64,000 bases of DNA from Cyrtodaria siliqua (GCA_037043455.1 JAWPHD010010303.1:1-64000), one strand, 5' to 3'. Positions 11,850 through 23,960 are shown, counted from the first letter of the stretch. Program-made: numbers and translations. The notes: generated from the sequence alone by a model not told the origin.

Positions 11850-12415
11850 TGATCGATAATCTTTGATCTTAGTTCATTATATACAGAACCTGCCAATAGA
11901 AAATTGTATTCGACTTCTAGGACTTCACATATACTACATTTATTCTGTGGTTTACGCCAACGACCCGCTTCTATGAATGACATTCTCAATCTGAATAAAC
12001 CTAATCTTATCTGCTAATGTGCTCTTAACTAGGTCACTTGATTTGTTCGATATTCTTGTTGTATTCTCTGTAATGAACTAGTTTGTCTGTAAAAATCATT
12101 AATATTAATTCACATGATGCTATAAGGTTTTTAAAAAGGCCAAATACAAAAACTGAAATAGTTTCTGTGTGTGAAAAACAATATATATTTACATGTTTTG
12201 AAGAAACACCATTATGCGAATGATGTATTGTTTTCAAAAGGAAAAGTGTTCCTCTTTGATTTAAATATTTACATAATGACATATTTGTAGTATACTGTAC
12301 TTAACATTAAATTAATTAAGTTTATCTATTGATTTTACTATATTATTAATAAATATGCATAATGAGTAATTATTTAGAAGTATGTTATTTCTGTAGTTAC
12401 CAGTATATGAATTAC
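11850..12415. other. No recognised feature
   Basis: A+T-rich; small open frames on the minus strand have no signature. Confidence 0.4.
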
Positions 12416-12417
12416 GC

Positions 12418-12620
12418 GAATGTAGGACATTAGCCCCTAGGAAATAGCCCCTAAGCTCAAATTTGCATAAGCGGACAATAGCCCCTTCATGAGATTGCAC
12501 ATGCGGACAATAGCCCCTTCACCATAGGACATTATCCCCTTCATGATTTTGCACAGGCGGACAAAATCCCCTTCTTGATATTGCACATATGAACATAGGA
12601 CATTAGCCCCTTAATAACGT
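12418..12620. repeat. Degenerate ~40-bp repeat with GCCCCTTCA core
   Basis: Five to six units of the type GCGGACAATAGCCCCTTCAT followed by GATTTTGCACA, with some units abbreviated to GGACATTAGCCCC. Confidence 0.65.
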
Positions 12621-12679
12621 TTTTTGGAAAGCATGAAATAATCAGTCTGTATATGGTGTTAATTTTTTCAGAATGTAAT

Positions 12680-12790
12680 GATGGATTTTTTTTTTTTTTT
12701 TTTTTTGAGCCGTCTTCTGACGACCCATTTAATCTTCCCGTCAATTGGTGGAGCAAGGGTCGGGGCGGACCATCCCTTGCCACACCTTAC
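12680..12790 (-). repeat. Poly-A-tailed retroposon 3' end
   Basis: On the minus strand GGTGTGGCAAGGGATGGTCC ... CGTCAGAAGACGGCTC ends in a run of 22 A. CGTCAGAAGACG forms a small hairpin. It looks like a SINE copied through a poly-A tail. Confidence 0.5.
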
Positions 12791-12962
12791 AATATCTTTA
12801 CATTTACATGCAATATTCATATGAAATAATATTTTAGCATAATGAAATTACAATTAATACAGAAAATATACATGTATTGTACGGTTATGGCAGGGAGCAT
12901 AAAAATTATGATTTCAGGAAGAAAAAAACAATTCTGTTTAAGAAAAAAGAACACTTCTTTAC

Positions 12963-13625
12963 CTAACAGTTGATTGCTGTCCAAAGGCCCATCTGCTTAT
13001 AAAAAATTCTTGTTTTTGATGATGCTTTAATATTCGCAGGTAAAATTGGGTGTTCTAATTTGTTCATTGTTATTTTGTTTTGCAATTGTTTTTTAAAGGT
13101 TTTAATGGCAGCTACTGCTCCTTCGTAGATTAGAAAATTTGTTTTAATGCCAGTTTTTTCTTCGAACTCAGTAAAAGAATAAAATCCACCATTTTCATTG
13201 ATTAAGTCATTTATAAAAACGATGCCTTTCCTATACCATACTTCCTTAAAAAACGGCTTACCGCCAATCAAAATATTGTTATTATAGATTAGTGGGTTTG
13301 ACAAAAAGCCCTCAGGTGAGTTAGGCAAACTAAAATCAATAAGTTTAACATATGAAATTAGCACATCTTTCCAGAATTTTTTTTTTTTTTTTTTTTTTAT
13401 TAATGTTTCACAATAATTTTTGCCAAAAGATGTTATTTTTTTAATATCTATTATTTTTTCAACCAGTTGCTTCCAAGTGCCCTCATTAGTTATGAGCCGT
13501 CTTATCCAGGTAGTTTTAAGGCTGAATATAAATGCTTTAAGATTTATCATTTTGAGACAACCTTCTAAATGTTGCTTAACTATTACGGATTTTTTTTTTT
13601 GCAGGGCCTTCCCATAAAAAGTCAT
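12963..13625 (-). pseudogene. LINE ORF2 C-terminal fragment
   Basis: A 220-residue open frame on the minus strand with G-C-L-K-M-I-N-L-K-A-F-I, then L-K-T-T-W-I-R-R-L, F-W-K-D-V, G-G-K-P-F-F, F-I-N-D-L-I and F-Y-S-F-T-E-F. This is the region downstream of the reverse transcriptase in L1/Tx1-type (or related) non-LTR elements. An internal poly-Lys stretch comes from a T run at 13378-13398. RT and endonuclease domains are absent. It is a truncated element and not a host gene. Confidence 0.7.
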
Positions 13626-13629
13626 AAAA

Positions 13630-13806
13630 TATGTTATTAATTATAGCTGTGTGTATTTTGCATTTATGGTGAAGATTATTTCATATCGTGTTTATGTTGT
13701 ATCATACTCTTCTCGTAGTATATGTGTGTAACTGTTGCCGCTAAATGTATTGGTGATGAACATGTATGTTTAAGCATGAATAAAAAATTAAACTGAAACT
13801 TTTTAA
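13630..13806 (+). repeat. LINE-type 3' end, + strand
   Basis: It ends with GTATTGGTGATGAACATGTA, then AAGCATGAATAAAAAATTAA and ACTGAAAC. The GTATTGGTGA motif recurs before the TTC tail of the LINE relic at 52031. It directly abuts the minus-strand ORF2 fragment, so the pair may be one element with a 5' inversion. Confidence 0.45.
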
Positions 13807-13809
13807 AAC

Positions 13810-14570
13810 GAATAACATTCACATGAAGAATAAAATTGTTCGCGATCTTTCAAATATAAAAAAAAAAGACAGTTTTAAATGGGTATACTTACTTTGGCCA
13901 ATTACAAACATGGCAGAGGTATTACTTAATCATGATAGTGCTAATTGTTTACGCCAAACTAATATGGCAACACAAAGACACCGTAAACAAATGATTCATT
14001 CTTCGTTTTAATCAAAGTAATCGGCGAATGATCTGACTACCTGTTTGACAAATTGTGAGAAAAGTATTTCAAAAGCGTGTATGAAATAATAGATGTCTTT
14101 ATTCGGCCTAAATATATAGGATAATACTTTATTATATACAAACAATGATAACAGTGTAGTGAATGAAACCAATTACAGTCATAATAATTAATTCAGACTT
14201 AATTCAATTCAAATCAATTTTTTTTTACAACAAACATTACAATGTTTTTTGCCAATACAATATAGGCGGATACAATTAAATGCAATGAGAGAAAGTATGT
14301 TGTAAACACAAATATCTTTATTCAGCAATAAAACATTAACGCACATGCTATGAGTCAAAAAGTTCGCCAAAAGGCCTAGTGACATAGGGCGAGCAAAAAC
14401 AAAAAGGTTACCTACCCTATGGGTCAAAATGTATAAGTAATGTATACACATTTGAAAGATGCTATCGATTCATTTGTGCTGTAATTTATATCATGCATAA
14501 ATATGTTGATGTTGAAAATAGGTAAGTAAATAAAGTATTGAACAAATGAACATGATAATAGACAGATGCG
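13810..14570. other. No recognised feature
   Basis: A+T-rich DNA; small open frames without signatures. Confidence 0.4.
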
Positions 14571-15165
14571 TTGCCAAATATAATATCAGTTATAATAAGA
14601 ATAAGAATAAGAATACGAATACGAATACGAATACGAATAAGAATTAGAATAAGAATACGAATACGAATACGAATACGAATACGAATACGAATGAGAATGA
14701 GAATGAGAATGAGAATACGAATAAGAATAAGAATACGAATACGAATACGAATACGAATACGAATACGAATACGAATACGAATACGAATGAGAATAAGAAT
14801 ACGAATACGAATGAGAATGAGAATGAGAATGAGAATAAGAATACGAATAAGAATAAAAATACGAATACGAATACGAATACGAATAAGAATACGAATACGA
14901 ATACGAATACGAATACGAATACGAATACGAATGAGAATGAGAATGAGAATGAGAATAAGAATAAGAATACGAATACGAATACGAATACGAATACGAATAC
15001 GAATGAGAATAAGAATAAGAATAAGAATACGAATAAGAATACGAATACGAATACGAATACGAATACGAATAAGAATAAGAATAAGAATAAGAATAAGAAT
15101 AAGAATACGAATACGAATACGAATACGAATACGAATACGAATGAGAATAAAAATACGAATACGAA
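14571..15165. repeat. Hexanucleotide array GAATAC/GAATAA/GAATGA
   Basis: About 95 hexamers, with blocks of GAATGA recurring every ~120-130 bp as a higher-order pattern. It starts after TTGCCAAATATAATATCAGT, which also precedes the second array at 15226. Open frames such as poly(Ile-Arg) and poly(Ser-Tyr) are artefacts. Confidence 0.95.
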
Positions 15166-15226
15166 TATAATTTATCTACAAAGGGCCGGATTTGCATCAA
15201 TCTTGGGATACCTCTGAATCACTCGT
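15166..15226 (-). repeat. tRNA-derived SINE head between hexanucleotide arrays
   Basis: On the minus strand: ACGAGTGATTCAGAGGTATC, CCAAGATTGATGCAAATCCG, GCCCTTTGTAGATAAATT. The same sequence lies on the plus strand at 23529-23600. A-box-like GAGTGATTCAGAGG and B-box-like GATGCAAATCC support a pol III origin. Confidence 0.65.
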
Positions 15227-15890
15227 TGCCAAATATAATATCAGTTATAATAAGAATAAGAATACGAAAACGAATACGAATACGATTAAGAATAAGAATA
15301 CGAATACGAATACGAATACGAATACGAATACGAATACGAATACGAATACGAATACGAATACGAATGAGAATAAAAATACGAATACGAATACGAATACGAA
15401 TACGAATACGAATAAGAATAAGAATAAGAATAAGAATACAAATACGATACGAATACGAATACGAATACGAATACGAATAAGAATACGAATACGAATACGA
15501 ATACGAATACGAATAAGAATAAGAATAAGAATACGAATAAGTATACGAATACGAATAAGAATAAGAATAAGAATACGAATACGAATACGAATACGAATAC
15601 GAATACGAATACGAATAAGAATAAGAATAAGAATACGAATACGAATACGAATACGAATAAGAATACGAATAAGAATAAGAATAAAAATACGAATACGAAT
15701 ACGAATACGAATAAGAACAAGAACAAGAACAAGAATAAGAATACTAATACGAATACGAATACGAATAAGAATAAGAATAAGAATAAGAATAAAAATACGA
15801 ATAAGAATAAGAATAAGAATAAGAATAAGAATAAGAATAAGAATAAGAATAAAAATAGAATAAGAATACGAAAAAGAATGAAAATAAGTC
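15227..15890. repeat. Second hexanucleotide array GAATAC/GAATAA
   Basis: About 108 hexamers, richer in GAATAA towards the right, with few frameshifts. It begins with the same TTGCCAAATATAATATCAGT leader as the first array, as expected if the SINE between them inserted and duplicated its target. Confidence 0.95.
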
Positions 15891-16278
15891 GTCTCCAAAA
15901 GTGAATATAAAGTCAGTATATTGTTGTCATTATAAAACAACCTAAGGTTCATCTTATAACAATCACATTTAATTTCATAAATTGGCATTCGCATCGGTTT
16001 CACCCATCTACCAGTTTCTTTTTTTGTAATCGATGAGAAGAAACTACTGGTTTTGTACATACTATTCATCATCCTATATACATGATATACACTGATATGG
16101 TCATTGTATCCATTTATTAAATGTAAACGTAAGTAAGCAAAGGATGAGTGCGTGCGTCTCTCTTGTGTGTATAGTCCATGAGTAAATTAGGCATTTCTAT
16201 GTGAGTGAGGGCGCGGGTGGTATATGGAACCCGATATATTCATTATGAATTAAGTGTGATATTGTAATGAAGTATTAA

Positions 16279-16806
16279 AGGGGATGTAGCGACACCGCCA
16301 AACGAGCTCTGAAAGAAATGGAAAAAGGTGAAAGAATGATCAAAATCGGATGATAAATAAAAAAGATATGACCATTTAAAGATTGTTCTAAAACGAATAT
16401 GGGAGCCACCATTTTTAGAACTATGACGTCATAGTTCTATTTACCATATATGGAATATTGATAAATATCATTTAAAACGAAGAAAATCACTGCAAATGAA
16501 TGCATCTTTTTACTGGTCATATAAAGCATTATTTCCATTAAGTATTGCATATTTTTCATACATTTGCTGTCATTTTCCCCCTATAAATCAGTAAATGTTC
16601 ATATATATAAATATTCCATATATGGTCATTTAGAACCGTGGTGTCATACCTCTCAAAATGGCCGCTTCCATATCCGTTTCAACTGAAACTTCAAATGCTC
16701 ATATCTTCTTTGTTTATTATCCGATTTTGTTAATTCTTTCACTCTTATTCAAGTTTTTCAGAACTCTCAATAATAAAGATGGTTCGGCTGTGTCGCTACA
16801 TTCCCT
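16279..16806. mobile_element. piggyBac-type MITE with long TIRs and TTAA ends
   Basis: TTAA flanks both sides (16275-16278 and 16807-16810). The ends are AGGGGATGTAGCGACAC and GTGTCGCTACATTCCCT. Similarity of the arms continues inward for roughly 180 bp (TTCAG/CTGAA, ATCCGATTTTG, CCATATATGG). A palindromic CTATGACGTCATAG lies inside at 16421. No transposase; non-autonomous. Confidence 0.8.
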
Positions 16807-17149
16807 TTAAGTAAGCTTCGTCACAGAGCTTCTCAACTATTGATTCTTACGGATTCGGGAAGTAAAGAGTACTGGTTTTGCCCAGGATAAAGTGGATGGG
16901 TCTGCATCCACAACTAAAATATCGACCCTCATATATACTCTAAAATGTGCTGCCAATGACGTAAAACATTATTCAACTGACAACCAACAATCAACCGTCA
17001 ACTGTTCTTAATCTTTCATTTCATTTCTAAACTAGCTCTTTAGACTCGGGTTGAGATGCCGGCTGTGTACATTAATAACAATGTTTAAAAACGTTGGTCT
17101 TTTTGTACAAGCATTCAAATACATTATGATATTGTGTTTAAATGCGAGG

Positions 17150-17530
17150 GCCAAATAGGCATCACCTTGACGGTGATTAAAGTGTATGTTTGCACCTGTC
17201 ATAAATCCAGAAATATCGTGTCAAGACGGGTGCAATATATCACCTGAATATATCTCGTGTCAAATGTTAAGGTACTCATAGGATTGTAGTTTTGAGGGAG
17301 GGTCCAAATAGGAAGCACCTTTGGAGATGGCGTATGTCCATAGGTGTAAGCGGATATTTTTAGAACACCTGTCATAAATGATGAAATCTCGTGTCAAGAT
17401 GTGTGCAATACCTCGTGTACAACTGGAATGGAACTTTGAGGTGAGGAAGGGCCTAGCTCGGAATCATCCTAACGATGGTGTGAAAGATGGAAATGTTTTA
17501 CAACACCTGTCATAAATCAAGTGAAAACGG
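17150..17530. repeat. Degenerate ~150-bp tandem repeat, three copies
   Basis: Each copy has CACCT..(G/A)..GATGG, CACCTGTCATAAAT and TCGTGTCAAGA.GGGTGCAATA. Strongly diverged. Confidence 0.6.
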
Positions 17531-17836
17531 TTGTTATGCTAAGTTGATGAAGGTTGTGTAGAGTTAGTCGCATTTCAAATGTAAAATAAGAGATTATCTT
17601 CTAGCACACACCTTTTGGATGTTGGAATTTTTATTGCGGTAATGTTGTGCGATTTTGTTTTAAAGTGCACACATAACCAGTGTCAGAAGATATCTCTGGG
17701 TGGATTATCATATACTATGGCGTGGTGTTCTAGTGTCGCAGCATATATACAAATGGACAGTATGTATATACAAATTACACCGTAGAATGACACACATACG
17801 CACGCGCACACACACACGCGTTATTTTATATTTTAA

Positions 17837-17841
<5 letters not shown>

Positions 17842-17872
<31 letters not shown>
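17842..17872. repeat. (CT)n microsatellite
   Basis: About 15 CT units, after a short CA/CG-rich run at 17793-17820. Confidence 0.95.
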
Positions 17873-17877
<5 letters not shown>

Positions 17878-18241
17878 ATTTGATGTCGAGTTATCTCATT
17901 TCTTCCCACTCCTTTACATGTTCGCGCATTGTCTTATATATACCATAACAATGGGTAAATAATACCCTGTTTATGTTTATTCATTTTTTTTTTATATATT
18001 TATGTTTACATTTTATCAACAATTTCTAGGCTTGCACATCCAATAGTATTTGCAATTATAATACACCGACAGTGAAAGCAGATAATTTACCTTTCTCACA
18101 TAACGTGGAATCTTCACGCGACACCACACATACCGCAGTAAAATATGATCATATCCATTTTGTAAGCGGCATTCTGATTGGTCATTTCAAATGGAAAAAG
18201 TATAGGTGCACCGATACTTTTGTGCGTACGCCTAATTATGG

Positions 18242-18477
18242 GGGGTCAAAAAGAAAGTGTAGGTGCACCTGTAAAATTGTAGGTGCACCTATAAAAAGTG
18301 TAGGTGCACCTATAAAAAGTGTGGGTGCACTTATATATTTTATGGGTGCACCTACAACGTTATGGGTGCACCTACATTTTTACAGGTGCACCCATAAAAT
18401 ATATAGGTGCACCTACACTTTTTATAGGTGCACCTACACTTTTTTACAGGTGCACCTACATCTGTAGTTTTGACCCC
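18242..18477. mobile_element. Palindromic-unit foldback element A
   Basis: Ends are GGGGTCAAAA and TTTTGACCCC. Inside are about eleven copies of the palindrome TAGGTGCACCTA (or close variants) spaced about 21 bp apart by A/T-rich linkers, symmetrical about a centre near 18357 (AACGTT). The two halves pair along their length. No open frame of meaning; target duplication not clear. Confidence 0.8.
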
Positions 18478-18918
18478 GATCCTACACCATACAATTCCCC
18501 GTGTCCCCGTCTTAGGCCTTCTTCCCTCTTACCAAATATCGATTGTTGTCTAATCTCCCGGGTATACCAACCCCGCCTCCGGAGCCCGATTTGAAAAACA
18601 AATAAATAATATATTTACTCATTTTAAAATATAAATAATATATTTACTCATTTTTGGTTGGATACATAGCTCGTCCAGTCCTTTCTTTTGCGGTTAATTA
18701 AACGGCGTATAAAACTTAGTGTTAACCGGTTACCTGACGTTTGGTCTCGGACTGGTTTTATTTTGTTTTTGGGGACGTAGCCCTCGAAAAATAATAACAC
18801 CATGGAACATATAATAACAAGGCAATTCATGACTGATTGATAATTTGGAGCATAAAAATGAAATAATTAAAAAGACACTATTATTTCTATTTAAGAAATG
18901 GTAAACTGTATTCATCTA

Positions 18919-19169
18919 CCAGGGCCCGTAGCTTAAGTGGATAATGTTACTTAATTTTTACATATTTTTAAATCTCCTTATTTACCTGTCAGGAACGCTA
19001 CAAATCATCTGTTTTAAGATAAATATTTAGCAGATGATTTTATTTATCCATAACCTTATTAGCAATATTAAGAAAACGTCTTAAATCGATAGAAAAGGGT
19101 ATTTAAAAATTATTAAAATCTGAATTAAGTTAAGATATTGCTAAGAAGCTTTATGAATACGGACCCTGG
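18919..19169. mobile_element. MITE with CCAGGGYCCGTA ends
   Basis: Left end CCAGGGCCCGTA and right end TACGGACCCTGG are inverted repeats with one difference. The interior (CTTAAG, GCTAAGAAGCTTTATGAATA) is A+T rich. About 250 bp, no coding capacity. Confidence 0.65.
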
Positions 19170-19279
19170 ACCACATGTCTTGAGTATAATTGTTTCAAAC
19201 AAAACGCACTGTTCTGACCTGAATAACACAACACAAACACTATTGACCTCAGTATGAATATGTTGTATTAAATTGTGTA

Positions 19280-19665
19280 GGTATGGTAATAACGTACCCT
19301 AAAATGTTTAGAACTATATTGGGTTGGTATAATTATTTTTGCCTAACGTAGGATGTTTAGAACTATATTGGGTTGGTATAATTATTATTGCCTAACGTAG
19401 GCTGTTTAGAACTATATTGGGATGGTATGTTTATTATTGCCTAACGTAGGATGTTTAGAACTATATTGGGTTGGTATAATTATTATTGCCTAACGTAGGA
19501 TGTTTAGAACTATATTGGGTTGGTATGTTTATTATTGCCTAACGTAGGATGTTTAGAACTATATTGTGTTGGTATGTTTATTATTGCCTAACGTAGGATG
19601 TTTAGAACTATATTGGGTTGGTATGTTTATTATTGCCTGACGTAGGATGTTTAGAAATGCATGGC
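19280..19665. repeat. 49-bp minisatellite, about eight copies
   Basis: Unit TAACGTAGGATGTTTAGAAC + TATATTGGGTTGGTAT + TTATTATTGCC, period 49 bp, low divergence. Confidence 0.9.
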
Positions 19666-19884
19666 GTTGGCTTCCAAGTGGTTTTCCAGTCCTGTGAGAT
19701 GAGCAATTTATCCGTATTTGTTCTATAAGTCAAACATCACCGTCAGATATCTGGGATTTTAGTACATAACCAGAAAGATAAACCGAAATGAGCCAAAACA
19801 CTCGTGAATATAACATCCGGAACACTTCCGAATCGACTTTTAATCAGTTACCCGCACAAAGAGGAAAGCATAGCGGCAAACTGT

Positions 19885-20035
19885 AAATGAATCAACCACT
19901 AAACATGTAGTTCGTTGCAAATGATACAATCAAAACTTCTTGTGATAAACGTTTTAACACGTTTCAAGTTGTAATAGTCAGAAGAGTTCTTAAATGACTT
20001 TTATATTTTAAAATCAGATCAGGATACTATAATAA
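19885..20035 (-). pseudogene. Rearranged reverse-transcriptase relic, copy 3
   Basis: ACCACTAAACATGTAGTTCG and GATAAACGTTTTAACACGTT match the reverse complement of 3215-3285 of copy 1. The adjacent AGAAGAGTTCTTAAATGACT and TTTTATATTTTAAAATCAGA matches 2820-2870 in the forward direction. The two pieces are inverted relative to each other. Confidence 0.6.
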
Positions 20036-20220
20036 CATTTTGCGAAGGGTTTTCGAAGTTTATGGATACGGTTGCACTGATAGAGTCGAAATTTTAGATA
20101 TTCCGTATTTAGATGAATAATAAGTGTAGAAGTTGTATCTGCACCAACATTTTGCATTGAATTAATAAACCAAGCATGCATAATTCAATATAGGATGGGT
20201 TCTAGCTATATGCATTATTA

Positions 20221-20655
20221 TGGGGTGTCGTTTTACTTTTTTTTAATACCATTTTGAGATATCACGTATTCGAATATGTGATATCTCCTATTCGAATATG
20301 TGATATCACATATTCTAAATAGTGATATCATGTATTCGAGTACGTGATATCACCTATTGGAATACGTGATATCACATATCCAAATAGAATTTGTGATATC
20401 AAGTATTCGAATACAGAAACGAATATGTGATATCACGTATTTAAATTTTGAATACGTGATATCATGTATTCGAATTGGTGATATCACGTATTCGAATATG
20501 TGATATCACATATTAGAATACGTGATATCAATTCGAATATGTGATATCTCATATTCGAATTAGTGATATCACGTATTCGAATTAGTGACACTAATTCGAA
20601 TATGTGATATCACATATTCGAATACGTGATATTAAAAAAGTAAAACAGCACACCA
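20221..20655. mobile_element. Palindromic-unit foldback element B
   Basis: Ends TGGGGTGTCGTTTTACTTTT and AAAAAGTAAAACAGCACACCA are imperfect inverted repeats. Between them a 22-bp unit, GATATCACGTATTCGAATACGT, is repeated with variants. It contains two palindromes (GTGATATCAC and GTATTCGAATAC), so each unit and the whole array can fold back. Confidence 0.85.
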
Positions 20656-20865
20656 TACATTACACATTGTTACCGGTCACAATCTATACCCAATACACAC
20701 TTAATAGTATATGCAATACACTACGTCGCTTTGTGGTAAAGGGCATTCGCCGATAGATGTAGTAAGGCCAACTTTGGTTCATAAATGCAAACATGGCGAC
20801 CTTTTGCAGGACTTTGGAATTTATTTGCGCAGCAGGTAAAAAATATTGTTTTAACTTCAATTGTA

Positions 20866-20920
20866 TAGTAGTAATAATAATAATAATAATAATAATAGTA
20901 ATAGTAATAATAATAAATAA
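20866..20920. repeat. (TAA)n microsatellite
   Basis: About 15 imperfect TAA/TAG units. Confidence 0.9.
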
Positions 20921-21049
20921 TGGAAGAAACTAATGGAAGTTAAGATAGTATCAAAACGATGTACGGACATTTTTGTTTAAACTCACAACAAAAATGCTAT
21001 GAACAAACAATAGCTGAAATAAACGGGTGCTTATAAATAACTGTAGTTA

Positions 21050-21290
21050 GCGAAAGTGATTTTGTCCAACCTATGAATCGTGTTGACAGGGATTTTGTCC
21101 ACCCTGTGAATCTTGTCGACGAGGATTTTGTCCACCATACCTATGAATCTTGTCGATGGGAATTTGGTCCGCCCTATGAATCTTGTCGACGGGGATTTTG
21201 TTAACCCTATGACTCGTGTCGACAGGGATTTTGTACTTCCTATTTGTCGAAGGGGATTTTATCCACCCTACCAAAACATAGTGATTGGGA
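21050..21290. repeat. ~32-bp minisatellite
   Basis: Unit GGGATTTTGTCCACCCTATG + AATCTTGTCGAC, seven copies, variable. Open frames on both strands follow from the repeat. Confidence 0.8.
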
Positions 21291-21379
21291 TTTTTTACCG
21301 GAGAGAATTATGTTTACCGGAGAGAATTATGAAAATCTGTATTCAATTTTTCTATCGACATAACCTGTATTGAAGTGAC

Positions 21380-22130
21380 AGTTTCCTGGGACTCTTTCCA
21401 CGTTTAAATATGCATAGGTAGGCTGACAGTATTGTAAATAATATTGTACTGTGACGAGACTCAATTAAACTATTAAACATCTCATAAAATGTGCACAGTG
21501 CAATAGAACATGCAGTTTAAATATTTTGTAATATACGGTAGATTATATGGCGCAATTAACTGAATACGTATTTTCATTATCTACATTTTATTCATATTGT
21601 ATATATAATAAAACTAAATAATCTAAGGCGCTTTAATTGCTATATGCTCGCTATAAGTGTTAGGGTACTGTCACCGATTGTATGTGCATTTTATCTGCTA
21701 ATGATGGTAGTTTTATTGATTATTCACATGTCATCGTTTACAAACATGTTATACAATCATTAACATATAAGCATAATTATGGAAATATGTACAATGTCTT
21801 TATAATTATCATTGTAAACCCAGGCAACCTTTTTTTAATCTCGAGAATTTAACTTTACACATAATTAATTAAATGATCTAAAACTGTAAATAAAAGATAA
21901 CCTTATAAAATCCAAATTATATATAAATGGGCGCCTTGGGTATAACCCTTAACAAATTACTTATAAGCGCTCTGCTTTTAAAAAAATACTATACAAATCA
22001 ATTATTATTCCAAATTAGATTTGATATAAACTGATTAAACATCGTCGCATAATAGTGACAACAAATACACAATCAGAATATTAAAAGTCGGAAGCACTTA
22101 AACAATATATTATAAAATAAAGAACGTTAA
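21380..22130. other. A+T-rich DNA, no recognised feature
   Basis: No array, inverted repeat or exon seen. Confidence 0.4.
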
Positions 22131-22159
22131 AGTATGATACAAACTGTTATCAATAGCAA

Positions 22160-22340
22160 TTTAACTGAATTGGGTTTTAAGGCACACCGACACATGAAAG
22201 GTTATATGGCGCCTAACAGGCATGAACGCGCCAGGCTCATCCTCCATTTACATCGATATAATATGGAGAATGGGCCTAGAAAATTCTTACCTGCAGAACT
22301 GCAGAGTTGCTGCAAATTCTATAGTCTACACTCCATTTAC
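22160..22340 (+). repeat. Dispersed repeat family Y, copy 1
   Basis: GAATTGGGTTTTAAGGCACA, CCTCCATTTACATC, GGGCCTAGAAAATTCTTACC and TGCAGAACTGCAGAGTTGC are shared in order with 29945-30130; the first part is also shared with 30655-30745. Function unknown. Confidence 0.7.
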
Positions 22341-22499
22341 GATGCAGCCACGTTTGTTATCAACAGTAACAGCTATAGAATAATGTTGATAGTATATGCA
22401 ATATTAAATGACAGGTTCTGGCACATTATCTTAACATTTCATAGGATGCGAACAAAAAAAACAATACTTTTTTTCAGTCTGATATAAAGTATCAAATAA

Positions 22500-23525
22500 T
22501 TGTGCACTTCATTTGCCTTGCTAAAACGCAGGGATCTTATATCACAATAAATAGGACAGTTTAGCGTAACGTACATGATTGTGTTTCATTCTCAACAAAG
22601 GTATGTGCATAATTATCTAACCTGCATATTATTATCGTCTCAATTTAATTCGCCAACGTGCTTGTTTAATAAGATGTAACTGATATCGAAACATCCCGTA
22701 AACTTGTTCTATATACAGCATTGCCAGTTTTATGGTTTTCTGAAGCTGGTTTTTTTTTTCTTTTTTTGTGTGAGATTAAGGCAATAATAGTTTATTTTTA
22801 AACTTGTTTTCATTACATATTAAACACTGTTAAGTGTTGTTGGTTGAATTCATCTCTAAAACATGTTTCTTATGAACCCATATTTACACCAACCTATCAC
22901 AGACGTGTATGGGCAGGCATTAGCACGCTAAAATGGTCTAAACATAATTAGTTTGTTGCATTTTTTTTTTTTTTTACAAAGTATGCAAATGAGTCGGGCC
23001 TTTAAACATAACCGTAATAATCTAAGTTAACCAGAACCGGACATGCAAACAACCGATTTTTTTTATTTCAACTGGTATTATCTTAAACTCCCTATCCCGC
23101 CATCAACAGGCACATTTTACAACAGCTGTTCGCCGTTTCTAAACCTACTGATGACGAGGTACATAACTTGCAAACTCTATAGACACAATTTATAAACGGC
23201 TTAAATCAACCAGGACAAACCCAAGAACTGGAGCGTCGAATTAAGAGGTGCCAACTCATAATTAATTTTACGCATATTCAATCATCAATCACGGGGGTTT
23301 TACCCGTGAATAAACCCACACTTTTAATCTGCACATATACATTATTATATGATCTGAAAACCTGGACAGAGTTTTGATTAACGTTCTTGTCATTAATTTG
23401 GCCGTTATTTGGCGGGTTAGCATATTCCAAATTTAATTGCGACTTTATAGCATGACGTGACGCAAGCGTATACATATATTTCGCTCATGTTTGAACGACC
23501 TGCTGTAGAAATGACAATGTACAGC
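22500..23525. other. No recognised feature
   Basis: A+T-rich; homopolymer T runs near 22755 and 22965. No credible exon. Confidence 0.4.
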
Positions 23526-23528
23526 ACA

Positions 23529-23610
23529 ATAGCCGAGTGATTCAGAGGTATCCCAAGATTGATGCAAATCCGGCCCTTTGTAGATAAATTACCAGTTATA
23601 ATATAAGGTA
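23529..23610 (+). repeat. tRNA-derived SINE head
   Basis: TAGCCGAGTGATTCAGAGG (A-box-like) then GATGCAAATCCGGCC (B-box-like) and TTTGTAGATAAATTA. Same element as 15166-15226, opposite strand. Confidence 0.65.
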
Positions 23611-23824
23611 TAGCTTTTGTATATTTTCTCTGTGATTTCGGTATTATTGGCTTGCAATAAGAGTGGTAGCCTATGTATTGACTTCAGTTTTTATTTCCGG
23701 TCAAGGTACTCAAGAAAACCATTGAACGCTAAAACAGGCACTGGTACCAATCTGATCATAGTTGGATATAGACACTTCTTCTTATTGTCCCCTTCCGCCA
23801 AGGCCAGCAGGCTTTTATTTCGAT

Positions 23825-23960
23825 AGTACAGAGATAGAAGGATAGAGAAAAAAAGAGAAAGTGTTATAGTATATGTTTACAGTTAATACTTAATTATATA
23901 TATATACTATAACACTATCCCTTCGTCTCTCTGTCCTTCACTATCTCTTCGTCTCTTTAT
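23825..23960. repeat. Imperfect hairpin with AGTGTTATAGTA arms
   Basis: GAGAAAGTGTTATAGTAT pairs with ATACTATAACACTATCCC about 60 bp away; GAGATAGAAGG pairs more loosely with the CTATCTC downstream. A second ACTATAACACTATCTCTTCG lies at 24003. Confidence 0.55.

Noticed and set aside
12963..13625. 220-residue host gene on the minus strand
   Set aside because: Its motifs are those of a LINE ORF2 C-terminal region, and RT and endonuclease parts are absent.
14571..16072. Long Ile-Arg, Ser-Tyr, Phe-Val and Asn-Thr open frames
   Set aside because: All arise from the hexanucleotide array read in different frames on both strands.
18072..18467. 131-residue Cys-rich open frame
   Set aside because: The Cys-Thr-rich part is element A's TAGGTGCACCTA array read in frame.
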